From Absidia repens (lineage: Eukaryota > Mucoromycota > Mucoromycetes > Mucorales > Cunninghamellaceae): a stretch of 64,000 bases of DNA. The stretch covers positions 248,001 to 312,000 of the forward strand of contig MCGE01000004.1 in NCBI GenBank assembly GCA_002105175.1, given 5' to 3'. The position numbers and the translations under genes were made by a program. Position 1 is the stretch's first letter; every line of letters starts with the position of its first letter. A model generated the notes under the pieces. It saw only the letters and a list, made by a program, of their open reading frames with translations. It was not told the origin of the DNA and did no database searches. Positions 1-10,500 of the stretch are shown here, piece after piece.

Positions 1-708
1 TCGATCCTTTTCATCCGTGACCAAATCAAACGTGGTGACAATATGACGATGAGGAGCTTTTGAGACAGTTTTGCTGATACAGAATTCGTTGCCCATACGT
101 TTGTGATAATCACGCTCCGATTCCTTCTTATCCCGCTTCTTGAATTCCTTGACAGCCAAGATCGTGCCGTTGCGTTTGTGTTTGACCAACCGAATCACCG
201 CGGTTGCCCCAGAGCCAACGAATTGCTGTTTCTTCAAAAGATTGGCAGGTTTATTGTTACTGACATAATCGCCGTATTTTTCACGAAGCGTCGGCATAGA
301 AGGTGTGATGGTACAAGAAGGCGAGCTACACAGTGAAGAAGACGAAGGTGACGATGCTAACTGGCTTGGCTGGTGCTTGTCTTCCATGGAGAGATTCTTT
401 TTGAAGAGATGAGATAACGATCGCCCGAGTGTGGATCCAATGCTGCTGCTTCGACTATGACGAGGTGAGAGTGTGCTGACATCGTTGCTGGGCATGGTCA
501 TCTTTAGCCCCATGCTGATACTGGGCCGTGGTCGTTTGACAGGAATGTCCATGGCAGTGACGGTGCTATTGGGTGGTGTTGAGTAGGTGCTATCTTGAGA
601 TCCATCGGTCGAGAATGACGAAGACAGGCCGGGACATTCACAATTGTCCAAACAGTCGGGTGAAGCCGATCTGGGGATATCTTCTTCTACCATTAACCAA
701 GAAGGCAT
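1..708 (-). CDS. HAL4/SAT4-like Ser/Thr protein kinase, 5' part (C-terminus outside window)
   Basis: This is the first 236 residues of a protein kinase, read without an intron from an ATG at 708 to the window edge. Residues 1-140 are Ser/Pro-rich and look disordered. A short KYGDYV segment (about 144-149) leads into the kinase domain. The glycine-rich loop reads GSGATA (165-170), followed by the ATP-binding lysine in AVKEFKKR (Lys187) and the helix ending in NEFCIS. The motif order and the long Ser-rich N-terminus match fungal HAL4/SAT4/HAL5/NPR1-type kinases, which control ion and nutrient transporters at the plasma membrane and endosomes. The catalytic loop and DFG motif lie off the window, so the exact subfamily is inferred. 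The nearest neighbour is the Hsp70-like gene on the same strand, about 1.1 kb upstream. Confidence 0.85.
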   Translation of the reverse strand, partial: MPSWLMVEEDIPRSASPDCLDNCECPGLSSSFSTDGSQDSTYSTPPNSTVTAMDIPVKRPRPSISMGLKMTMPSNDVSTLSPRHSRSSSIGSTLGRSLSHLFKKNLSMEDKHQPSQLASSPSSSSLCSSPSCTITPSMPTLREKYGDYVSNNKPANLLKKQQFVGSGATAVIRLVKHKRNGTILAVKEFKKRDKKESERDYHKRMGNEFCISKTVSKAPHRHIVTTFDLVTDEKDR

Positions 709-1491
709 TGTTGTACAAGATATGTATATGAAGTGGGGTGAAGAGATATGTAAGTATACACAAAGTATACAAAGAGTGGGGTGGGAAAGCGTGGAATAAC
801 GGGGAGGGGGGGGAAGAGATAAAGAGAAAAAAAGAAGGGAAAAAAAAAATGCCAACTTTATAATAAAAAAAAAACGGGTAAGAGAGCAAAAATCGAAAAA
901 AGTTTTTCCTTCAGACGGGCCTGATTGGGAAAGAAAATGAACGAATTAGGTGAACAGATCCGACGGGAAAAAAAAAGAGCGGGTTTTCAATGATTGTCAA
1001 CTCGATTTTTCACTGCGTGTAAAATAAAAAAAATTTCAAGTAATCTGACCCTTCCATAGGACGGGCTTGCCACTAAACTGACCATTCCTTTTTAATTCTT
1101 GTCCCGCTGACTTGGCAAAAGATGAATATAAATATAGCCTACCCTCTCACTATCCTTCATAGTCACTTGCATACACATGATGGACTTTTTATTCCAAAAG
1201 GGAATCTAATCGAGGCATTTCATATATGTATAAAATGGATCAAGTTTTTGCCATTTTGAAACCATCTTGAATGATGAGGAGAAGCTTGCGCCCATCATTC
1301 TCATTATCTTTTAGCCACGTGTGCGGAGTACGCAGGGTGGATCATCCATCATCCCGTTACTATAACAAACAAAAAAAAAAAAAAAAAAATTCATCACCAA
1401 CTAAATAGTATCATATTTTCATCAATTTCATCATCGTCATCATTCTAATAAAAACATTTTAGTTTTATTCATTCATTCATTCAAAGACGAC

Positions 1492-1525
<34 letters not shown>

Positions 1526-1808
1526 GCACACAAAGCATTCTAGTTAAATAATGTCATACTCCATCAACGTCACCATTCTAATGATATAACGAGAATCAAG
1601 ACCAACAAAAAAAAACAGTATCACCGATCATATACCCATCAACGCCTTTATCATATTAATAAAAATACACAGAGCTTTATTGCAAAAAGGGATCAAAGAT
1701 AAAATACGAAAACTAACTAATAATACCAAGAAATATATGGTACAAAAAGAAAAAAGGGAAAAACCACTACAGGCACTGTCAAATGGTGATCAAGACAAAA
1801 TGATTCAA
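709..1808. other. Intergenic, kinase upstream region
   Basis: I see no gene in this 1.1 kb between the kinase start and the tail of the Hsp70-like gene. It is A/T-rich, with homopolymer runs of A near 1372-1389 and 1492-1519. It should hold the kinase promoter and the 3' end of the Hsp70-like transcript. The reading frames here are short and low-complexity. Confidence 0.6.
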
Positions 1809-2284
1809 TCATTTCTTTTTCAATTTTCCAAAGAATTTTTTGAAGGACTTCTTTTTGGTGTTAGTGATGGTCGTCGTCATTGTTGTTGATGAGAGACTTT
1901 GCTGAGGCGCCACAGGTAACGAGAGGGCTGATCCATTGTAGTGGCTGTGATGCCCTGGGTCATCAAGCGTCTTTTCATCGTGTAGGTTGTCTGCCGTGGT
2001 CATTGGGATGGTAGATGGTAGCGGAGGTGGTGCCAGTAATTCCTTTTCTGATGATAGTTGCTCTGGTGGTGGTAAAACGTTGCTTGGAGAAGAAGACAAC
2101 AAATGTGGAGCTGCTACCTCTGATACTGCTAGCGATGGTGGCAAAATAGTCGTTGAAATGGATGGCTCAACAGCATCAGATGATGGTGGTGAAATCGTTG
2201 AAGAAGGTAATGATTCAGGAGATTCCGGTATTGTTGGTGGCGCTGGTAGTTCCCTCGAAGGCGGTGGACGATGGAATGCTGCTG
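1809..2284 (-). other. Probable out-of-frame C-terminal continuation of the Hsp70-like gene
   Basis: On the minus strand a different frame stays open from above 2372 down to a stop at 1809. It encodes the same kind of Pro/Ser/Thr-rich sequence as the tail of the upstream gene and ends in a lysine-rich segment (KKKSFKKFFGKLKKK). The compositional continuity suggests it is part of the same protein. I could not find a GT-AG intron with a convincing donor that switches the frame. It may be a frameshift (real or from assembly) or untranslated 3' sequence. Confidence 0.45.
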
Positions 2285-4742
2285 CTAATGTTGGCGGTGA
2301 TGAAAATGACGATGTATTCCCGACGGCAATGGTTCGGAAGAGGGTGTTAATGGCAATGGAGCCTTTGCCGATGGTGCTGAAGATTCGTAGAATGTTTTTG
2401 GGGACGTCGATGAAGAAAGTGAGGGTGTGCTTTGCAAAGAAGGTGGCGATTCAGAGGCGGATGTTGATGACGGCTCGGCAGTTTTTGAAGATGGAAGTTC
2501 AGAAGGTTGATAACTATTAGTGAGAAGTGTGGTGGGAGTATATGGGTTGAGTGTCGTCACCGGGAATATATCGTTGTCATTGCTGCCTCTACCGGATCGC
2601 TGGGTGATTGTCGGAGACGTAGGTTCGGATTCATCAGGCTTGTTCGTCACAACAGTGTCATTACCAGCAACGTCATCAGGCTTCATTGATCCTACAATTT
2701 CAGCAGTAGGCAGTGTTGATGCAAATGAGGAGGTGGTGGCGACATCTCCAATGTTTAGCGGTGGTGGTATTGGTGAGGAGGCCGCTATCAATTTGGGAGA
2801 GCTGTATGGTGGAGGCAAATCGGGCGGTGCGTTCTGAATGCTGGTATCTGCTGCCATGAGGTCCAATCTTGAAGTGAATATACATCCTCGATCACGGATA
2901 AGCACCTCCAACTTTATTTCTGTCCTTCCAAAGAACATGTTGATCGTCATAAGTAGCTGTTCACCAACGTTCACATCGTCAAATGTTGGCATTTTGATGG
3001 GGAAGCGAGCAACCAATTTTACACGTGGATCGGATATCAATCTTGGAGGAGGGCCATCACCATCATATGCATATAGATCTAACGAAATAAAATAAAAATG
3101 TAAGCATAATGGGGAATCAATTTTTTCAAGAAGGTAATACCTGTTTCATTGTCATATGGATATGGTACATAATATTTCTTCGTAACGCATTCATCCAGGT
3201 TGATTGTTTGTCCTTTGGTTGCATAAACACTAAAGCGTCCTTTGCAATATGCCGTGTCACCCAGTAGAGTGTAGTTTTCAGAAGGATCATATAGCGGATC
3301 AAATGGAACTTGACTGTTGAGACCATATGTTCTACCTATACAATTAAGAAAAAAAAACAAAATTTTGCGTGATTTAATATTCTTTTTTATCAACTGTACC
3401 CAAAAAATGTAAAAAAGAAACAGTGGAAGTACACTTACGTGAGACCCTCTGAGTAACAAGTCGAGGTTTTAAACCGAAGTAGACTGCACCACGCACGACT
3501 GCCATTTCAGCACGAGGAGGAATACCAACGAATTTGACACGAGGCACAAAGGTTTCTTTGACGCGACGATGGAGATAAATAGACTTGCCAAACCCACCCA
3601 CCATAAAGATCGCATCCACCTGCTTGTCCGTTGATCCGTCCAGTTGATTTTTGATCAGGTCCAGCACCTTGAGTACAACGGGTTCAAACACCTTTTCCTT
3701 GAGTTCTTCAGCGGTGAAGATTACCGTACCATCCATGATGCCAGCTTCCTCGTTGTCTTCGTTCGGATAGCCAAGGGTAAAAGGAATTGGAATAAAGTGT
3801 TCTTCATCATCATCATCAAATTGTGGCTTGATCCGTTCGATAAACACTGTCATCATTTGGTCCATCGAGCGTCGGTTAATACCACCAAAATGTTGAAATC
3901 GATCTCGTATCAGTTGCTCCATATTCTTGTCCAAAAAGGTTGATCCCACTGTATCCCCTGAGCCTTTGGTGACTTCCTTCAGGGATCGATTTCGTCGTAC
4001 CTCGTTAATTTCAAACACAATCAAATCCACAGTCCCACCACCAGCATCGCAAATCATGAATCGCTGGCCATGAGTAAGCTGGAATTGGTCCACAGTCTTT
4101 TCGCAATACAGGGCAGCGGCTTCGGGTTCGCTAATCAGCATGAGTCGTTCAGGCGGGTCGTATCGATCAATGAGTCCAGCCACAATCGAGGCTTCACGCA
4201 TAAACGCCTTGGCACGATCGCTCCATGTTGCAGGTACCGTTAAACAGTAGCGGAAGTTGGAAGGGTTATAGTTCTGAGCAAATCCTCTTTCCATGGTTTC
4301 ACTGATATAACGATGAAGTAGACGCAAATAGTCAGCAATCACCTGAAGGGGTGTGAGTCCATTTGGCAGAGGTGGAAGTGTTCCTAATGATTCTTCATCC
4401 AGATAAAGCTTGAATTTTTCCAGTAAAAGGTCTTGGAGATGAGGACGTTCGGATTGTATACGAGCCGCATCACCCCATGATCCCACTTGTTGAGAGTCTT
4501 TCTTGTACATGAGCACGGTTGGTGTTTTCGGATAAGCTGCATTGCGTTGTTTTGGCCTAGTGATATTGATAGAAGGGAAGACTTGTTTAGCATATGTATA
4601 AAAATTCAAAGGAAGTAGTAACCTACCATGCCGTGATATCCTGAAAATCTTCAAATCTGTCTTTTGTGAATGCATAGCAGCAGCCACTAAAGGTTGTGCC
4701 GAAATCAATGCCTACTACATAGGCATATTCGTCTTCAATCAT
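2285..4742 (-). CDS. Hsp70-like ATPase (HSPA12-type) with Pro/Ser-rich tail
   Basis: Four exons (4742-4627, 4556-3439, 3335-3141, 3078-2285) join in frame to 740 codons. The Hsp70/actin-fold ATPase signatures are present: phosphate-1 GIDFGTTFSG (residues 11-20), phosphate-2 DAGGGTVDLIVFEI, and the adenosine motif MVGGFGKS. There is no canonical Hsp70 substrate-binding domain or C-terminal EEVD. After the ATPase comes about 130 residues of unassigned sequence, then a Pro/Ser/Thr-rich tail. This matches the divergent HSPA12-like Hsp70s that are numerous in fungi; their clients are mostly unknown. The start was chosen because the ATPase motif begins ten residues later and the upstream in-frame sequence is a poly-Phe/Leu stretch. 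The frame closes at TAG 2287-2285, but Pro/Ser-rich coding-like sequence continues in another frame to 1809 (see findings), so the true C-terminus is uncertain. Confidence 0.88.
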
Positions 4743-4965
4743 AATAGTAAAATAAAGAAAAAGGAAAAGAAAAAGTAGAAAAAGAAAGAAAAAATCAAAA
4801 ATCAGGTTTTTAAGAAATTGGCGGCATTTAAATTTCCACAAACGCACAGCCAACGTTCCGTAGGAATTGGCTGAGCATTGTAGAAAAAGGTAAAAAGATC
4901 GATGTTTTTTCTGAGTGTCATAAACGATGTGTCACCATTGAATGTAACATTAATTTTCTACTAAA

Positions 4966-5006
<41 letters not shown>

Positions 5007-5050
5007 CTCACACTCTGATTTAGCGCGAACATGTGAAATAAAATCAATAC
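4743..5050. other. Intergenic, upstream of the Hsp70-like gene
   Basis: No gene is visible. The segment holds the presumed promoter of the Hsp70-like gene and an A-run of about 30 nt near 4970-4999. It ends at the left boundary of the LTR. Confidence 0.5.
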
Positions 5051-5712
5051 TGTCGAAGATCAGCCTGAGGCCGCCCCAAACATCGTGAGCCCGCGGACGT
5101 TTTTGCAAGCGTCTTCGGCTCACAAGAGCGCATAGACTGGGCTTGTAGCGAATAAAAATGTTTTTGAACCACCCATGCCTCCTTCACACCTAACCTCCAA
5201 CCACCTTCTTTTTTTTTTTGGTATAAATAGCCAACCTTTTTATTATTATCCTTTTTCTTTTCTCTTTAGTTTTTTTTTAGTTTTCTCATTTTATCAAATA
5301 AAACTTGGCACAAAGGTTATTACACCACCAAACTATCTATTATTTCTATTGGATTATAGAAACCTTCTTTTATTACTGTGAGTTATACACTATTTTTATT
5401 GAACCAATAAAGGTCAATACTTTTATTTTTATTTTATTTTACTCTTCCAAGTTTATTTTTTTATAAACTTTCTCTACAGTTGGACTTTATCTGCAATAGT
5501 TCTGGTGTTCACTACTCTCAATTCTATTTTTGTCCAAATCAGGAACCAAATATTTCAAATTCCGCTTGCAGGACAAATCTATTTTCCAAGCTCTAACTAT
5601 CAGAAGCTTTACAAAGGGATAACTCAAAGCATCCTATTCAACATAAAAAAAATATAAAAACCTACAAAAACACTTTTCTGTTACAAGCTCTGTACCCATT
5701 TTAGCCGTAACA
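5051..5712 (+). repeat. Solo LTR, copy a (662 bp)
   Basis: The element starts TGTCGAAGATC and ends TTAGCCGTAACA, giving the TG...CA termini usual for retrotransposon LTRs. It is flanked by a 4-bp direct repeat, ATAC (5047-5050 and 5713-5716). Inside are a TATA-like box (GTATAAATA near 5220) and, about 70 bp later, an AATAAA-type signal, as expected of U3-R-U5. The copy at 42856-43621 has the same ends. No reverse transcriptase or integrase reading frame lies nearby, so this is a solo LTR. Its 3' end lies 119 nt beyond the 3' end of the tRNA-Lys gene. Confidence 0.75.
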
Positions 5713-5831
5713 ATACAATGCCTTTTTCACCAGAAATTCGCCCTCTCTACCCCTTGATTTACTACCAATAATCTTCTACAGATCGACAAAAGTCAAACTC
5801 AGCTAAAAGCTCAAGAGAAGCAAAAGGTAAA

Positions 5832-5903
5832 GCCCTACGGGGGGGTCGAACCCCCAACCTTGAGATTAAGAGTCTCACGCTCTGCCGATTGAGCTAGCAA
5901 GGC
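5832..5903 (-). tRNA. tRNA-Lys (anticodon CTT), copy 1
   Basis: The 72-nt sequence folds as a full cloverleaf without an intron. The acceptor stem is GCCTTGC/GTAGGGC, the anticodon loop is CTCTTAA, and the T arm is GGGGG-TTCGACC-CCCCC. The A box (TAGCTCAATCGG) and B box (GGTTCGACCC) are intact. A TATA-like box lies at 5931-5937, about 30 nt upstream of the 5' end. Downstream, T-rich sequence including a TTTT run can serve as the pol III terminator. The sequence is identical to the copies at 20634 and 58312. Confidence 0.97.
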
Positions 5904-6164
5904 TGATATGTTTTTCAAACTGTCCGCTAATATAAAAGTCAAATGCACCAAAAAAGCACGATATTTTCTGTCTTTTTATGGGCATTTTTTTTATTGTAAC
6001 AAAGTTCCCTTAAGTTTAACTTTTTTTTCACAAAAAATTCAGATTTTTTTCTTACATGTACATTCATTGACACAGTGTATAGGACAGAGCAAGGCATGCC
6101 CGTTCGACATTACAAATCAAGTGTACGAGACAATGTATCATATGATAAATTAAAGAACGACGGG
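5904..6164. promoter_or_regulatory. Upstream region of tRNA-Lys copy 1
   Basis: The first 35 nt upstream of the tRNA (reading on the minus strand) carry a TTTTATATTAG box and a TTTGAAAAACATAT element. The same two elements occur at matching distances before the other three tRNA genes. The remainder holds no recognisable gene. Confidence 0.55.
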
Positions 6165-6403
6165 ACGTATTTTATTCAGGTACAAATGTAAACTAAGACG
6201 GCTAAGCTAGATTAAAATAGTCTAATGATACTTCTATGACACATTTTTAATTTGAATGATTTAGATGTGTGAGTGAGTGTGATACGTGTAGAGGATGTAT
6301 CTTGTACCAAACCTTCACAGATGTTTTTCAAATCCCGCCCATGTGAAAATTTTATTTCCTCCTCTTTTTTTGCGCTCTCTTTCATTTCATTTTTTTTCTT
6401 CCG

Positions 6404-6454
<51 letters not shown>

Positions 6455-7195
6455 CCCTCATCATTGAACGTCTTTGGAATTGCAGCGATCTTAGATCAGT
6501 GTCAGGACAAGTTTAGAGGGGGTTTCAGGCTAGGGGATACAAGATGCATGGGGAAACCCTTTCATTTTGCATTCAGGATTTTGGAATCTCCATTCATGGC
6601 TTTATTAGTTTAGTTTATAGTATTAATCTGTCCTTAATTTGAGTGGATATCTGAATAAAATATGTTTATTTTTACATACTTTAATGAAAATTGTCCCATT
6701 AGTTTCTTTCATGTCTTACACAACAAACCACTTTATCTCTATCATCACTTCATTCGGTTAGTGTTGCCCATCCTTTAAATCTCATAATCGTCTCCCTCAT
6801 TGTTCTTTCAATAGATCCTTCCCTTGTTACAACGAACCCTTGTCTTTTAGTTATATCATATCATATAAGACTATGCTTCAATATCGCATGTCTTTTTATT
6901 AGCCATCCTCTAACCCATTGAATAATAAACAATGTTATTATTGTAGCTGTTTATGAGTGACCTACCAAACACTTGTTCTCTAATCCCCCCCCTAATAACT
7001 ATTCCTTCCATCCAAAGGCCCAGAGACTGGTTGATAATTATAGGTTACGTAATAAAACATAATCGTATCATCACTCTACTGTGTATATTGATCAACCTTG
7101 TCTGTCATAACCTCCGCCAGAACTGGACATACTTTATAGTTCCAACTCGTTCTTTTTTTTTTTTTTATTTTCTTTCATGTGGTATAATAATAAAA
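6165..7195 (+). repeat. Dispersed non-coding repeat R1, copy a (fold-back type)
   Basis: The left arm (about 6165-6215) begins GACGTATTTTATTCAGGTAC and is the approximate inverse of the right arm (about 6620-6672), which ends CTGAATAAAATATG. Between them are a CCCGCCCATGTG motif, a T-run of about 55 nt (6400-6454) and a 200-bp core containing the marker CCCTTTCATTTTG. Similarity to the copy at 21.6-23.1 kb continues to the right up to about 7195. No transposase or other protein is encoded. It resembles a fold-back or MITE-like element, but boundaries and target duplication could not be fixed by eye. Confidence 0.6.
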
Positions 7196-7517
7196 TAAAC
7201 CCAGACTGAAGTCAGTTGCGTTCAAGCGACCTCCTATTCACGCACACACACTTTCAAACAATAAAAAACATAAAGTGGTATTTCCTCTTTTGTCAAAGAC
7301 CACACATACGCTACACTGTACAGTACCGTCCTGACAATGTGTACCCCGGCGTCAGTTTACCGAAGATAGTCACCCCCCCAAAAAAAAGGAATTGCTATTA
7401 AGTAAAGCAAGTATGATGTAGACGAATTTTTTTATTTGTGATAAAATAAGGAATAATAAGAAAAATAATAGTAAATACAATGATTATAGCTAATCTAAAC
7501 TAAACCAAAACTAAAAG
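7196..7517. other. Intergenic, 3' of VPS15
   Basis: A/T-rich sequence with no reading frame that looks coding. It holds the 3' untranslated region of the VPS15 gene, which ends at 7518 on the minus strand. Confidence 0.5.
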
Positions 7518-10500
7518 CTACGACACTACTTTGATTATCCCATCCCTGTCCCCACTGATGATCATCGGATACGGAATTTCTGTCACCACAACGTCGGTGA
7601 TGGCATCAGTATGGTTCCGCATCAAATACTGCTGTTGACTGACAGAACTATTCAATCCATTGTATAAACGTTGCTGTTGATTAATATGTGATGATGAGCG
7701 ATTCGGAAGGGTCGACGTTGATGAGTGTTGTAATGGCCGCTGATGAGTGAATTCAAAGTGGAAGTGAATGTTGTCATATGTATTTGAACTAAAAAAAAAA
7801 AAACAAACAAGCACACGTATATGCGAGTTGAGTCAGATCGCTTTCTCCACTATTTTTCATCTTCTATTGATTACCTGTACCGGGGCTTCGTTTCGTCGAT
7901 ATCTAAGCCCAAAACAACACAAGAATTTTCTATCCGACTTGTATCCCAAAAGCGCAATTTTCGATCAGCACCACCAGTCAGCATGAAATGACAATCCGAG
8001 GGAGATGAGATAGCGCGGATAGTATTTTCAGCATAGTTGGTTTCATGACTTGTGAATGAATTAAGCATAATTTCCGTATCCGAAGGTACCTCCAAAGCCT
8101 GCAAATGAAACAAAGAATGGTGAGGGTTGCAATTTCTTTTCTCTTCTCCCCCAATGTATTGTTCAAATAGATGTCTTTTTTTACCTTGTAGTTTTCCATG
8201 CTTACTCCAGTCGTTTTTTCATCACCGGATTTGACACCGTAAACTTTCAGACATTTCATATCCACGATGTTCCATATCGACACTTCGTTTTTGCCAGATG
8301 CGATAATTACTTGTTTGCTTTCAGCCCTTGGGTCATGGTTCAATAACATTCGACTGATCCGACTTTTGCTAGGATGTAGCCAAGAATATAAAGGAAGCTG
8401 AAACCGAAGATCGTAGAGCGTCAATATGCCGCGCGCAGTACCGACCAGTAACCAAGTATGTAACCGATCAGTTACCATCGAAGTAATGATCCCTACGGTT
8501 TAACGAAATAGCAATGAAAAAATCAATCATTCCATGGACTCTTGATCTGTCTTCCTTTTATTCCCTTACCATAGCTTTTTTTATTTCGTAATGTGGCCAG
8601 TGTGTTCATTGTCAGCAAATCAATCAAATAGATGTTTCCCTTATTTGTTCCAACCAGTAATATTGATTTTGACCCAGTCATGGTATTGAATGCATCTACA
8701 ATAAAAATAAAGCAGCGGTGTTAATGATGGACCCTGAATTTGTATCCTTTTGCATTTTTTCGCGTGACTTACTACTTGTAAAATGCTGAAGAACCAAGGC
8801 ATATTCGTCCACTAGCTGATGTTCACGCACAGTGATACATTTTCCAAACTTCAACGCAGATCCAGAATTTCTAATATCAACCCTATAAAATATAAATGGT
8901 GCATTATTAGTTCCCATTCTATTGATCGCTAGCCCCTTCTTCATGAGCAAATCCATTACCTGAATATATGAATACTGCCATTATCCGAAGCTGCTGCAAT
9001 GCTGTAAGACTGTTGGATAAACACGAGACATTTAATGCTGCCACCTGATAGAACAAAGAGAGCGAACGAGAGAAAATGAGTATATAATGTAAAACGATTC
9101 ACCATCGGTGTCAAGATCAAATCAATTAATCAATAGCAATAAAGCACATTACCTTGTCGATTGTAAGTCGCCCGAGATCTATTTGTAACGTTCCTTTCTA
9201 GCCGTGAGCAGTCCCATATCTTGACAGTGCCATCATCAGAGCACGAGGCAAAGAGCAAATTGTCCCAAGACACAGCCAGTTGATTGATACCAGCTGTATG
9301 TTCTGTAAAATGCGCTACAAGGATACCTTCGGGTTTCCAGTTGCCAATGGTTCTAAATGACGATGTATTTTGAGGAATGCGTCGAATTCGTCTCATGATA
9401 GTTGGATCACCGATGAACTCTAGTTCAATGCAAGATAAAAATGGTTCATTATTATAAGCGGCATAAGCCCCCACCCTCTTTTTTTTTTTTACTGAATGAG
9501 CCTTTTTACCTGGTATATGGGGTGGGAATGCTTCCATTGCTGTTTTGTAGAGTATCCTTTGTAGATGTCCATAACCAACTACATGTACATATATAAAGCC
9601 ATTTAGAAACCCAGTCGCTTTTTATCAATCATTCACCGTATTTCAGTGCAGAGGCTCTTCCTTACCGGTATTTGTCATCTCAAGTAGTTCATCAACGGTC
9701 CCAGATTTTGCTTTTGAGTTCATCAATTTTTTCATGTCATCTTGATGGCTGATGGAATCAGGGTATTGCATCGCCTTCAATACGTTTTCTATATAAATGA
9801 TACATGCCAAGGTGAGCGTGAGTTTGTACATGGCCATTGTTCAATATTGTTTTTCAATTTTCTTACCTTGCAAACAATCATCTTTAGTAACAGGAGCGCT
9901 GGTACCATAATTTTGATCCGACGTTTCAGAGGTATGTGATATTGATTTTTCAGGTATCTGATTTTGGAGCAAGGCTTGGACATGAGGCTGACTTGCTGTT
10001 CGATGAAGGTTGGAGATACTGCCTTCTTTTGATTTGATGGTCTTTTTCGCTTGGATAATGTCGTCTCCGCTCTAATAGTTTATGCAAAAAAAAAAAAAAA
10101 AATGAATTCCCTGATTCTGCACTAGATTCGCGCAGACTTTACCTGCAGTGTGATTGTGTTTCTATGCTTGATATTCCATACATGCACTTGTTGTGATAAA
10201 TCTGGAAGGAAGACAGTCAATGGAGTGACACCAAGGTTCTTCAAATATATTTCACCATTCTAAGCAAAAAGAATGAATGAGTATCAATACAATCAACATG
10301 AGTGTATTCTATTACCTTGGATATGTCATCATCAGGGCTTTTAAGCCGACTAAAATAAACAGAATACGTCAAATACAATATTGCTTTTCACATAATCATA
10401 GAGTATTACCTTGATCTTGTCCGAGATACCTTGTAAATATAATCTCGCATATAAAGTAATTTCAACTCGTCATCAGGCGACATTCCAACATTTCGTAGCC

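Noticed and set aside
1987..2837. Plus-strand frames rich in Gly/Ser/Asp across the Hsp70-like tail
   Set aside because: They mirror the Pro/Ser/Thr-rich tail on the other strand and have no upstream signals.
6273..6516. Short frames with long poly-Phe runs
   Set aside because: They are translations of the T-run inside repeat R1.
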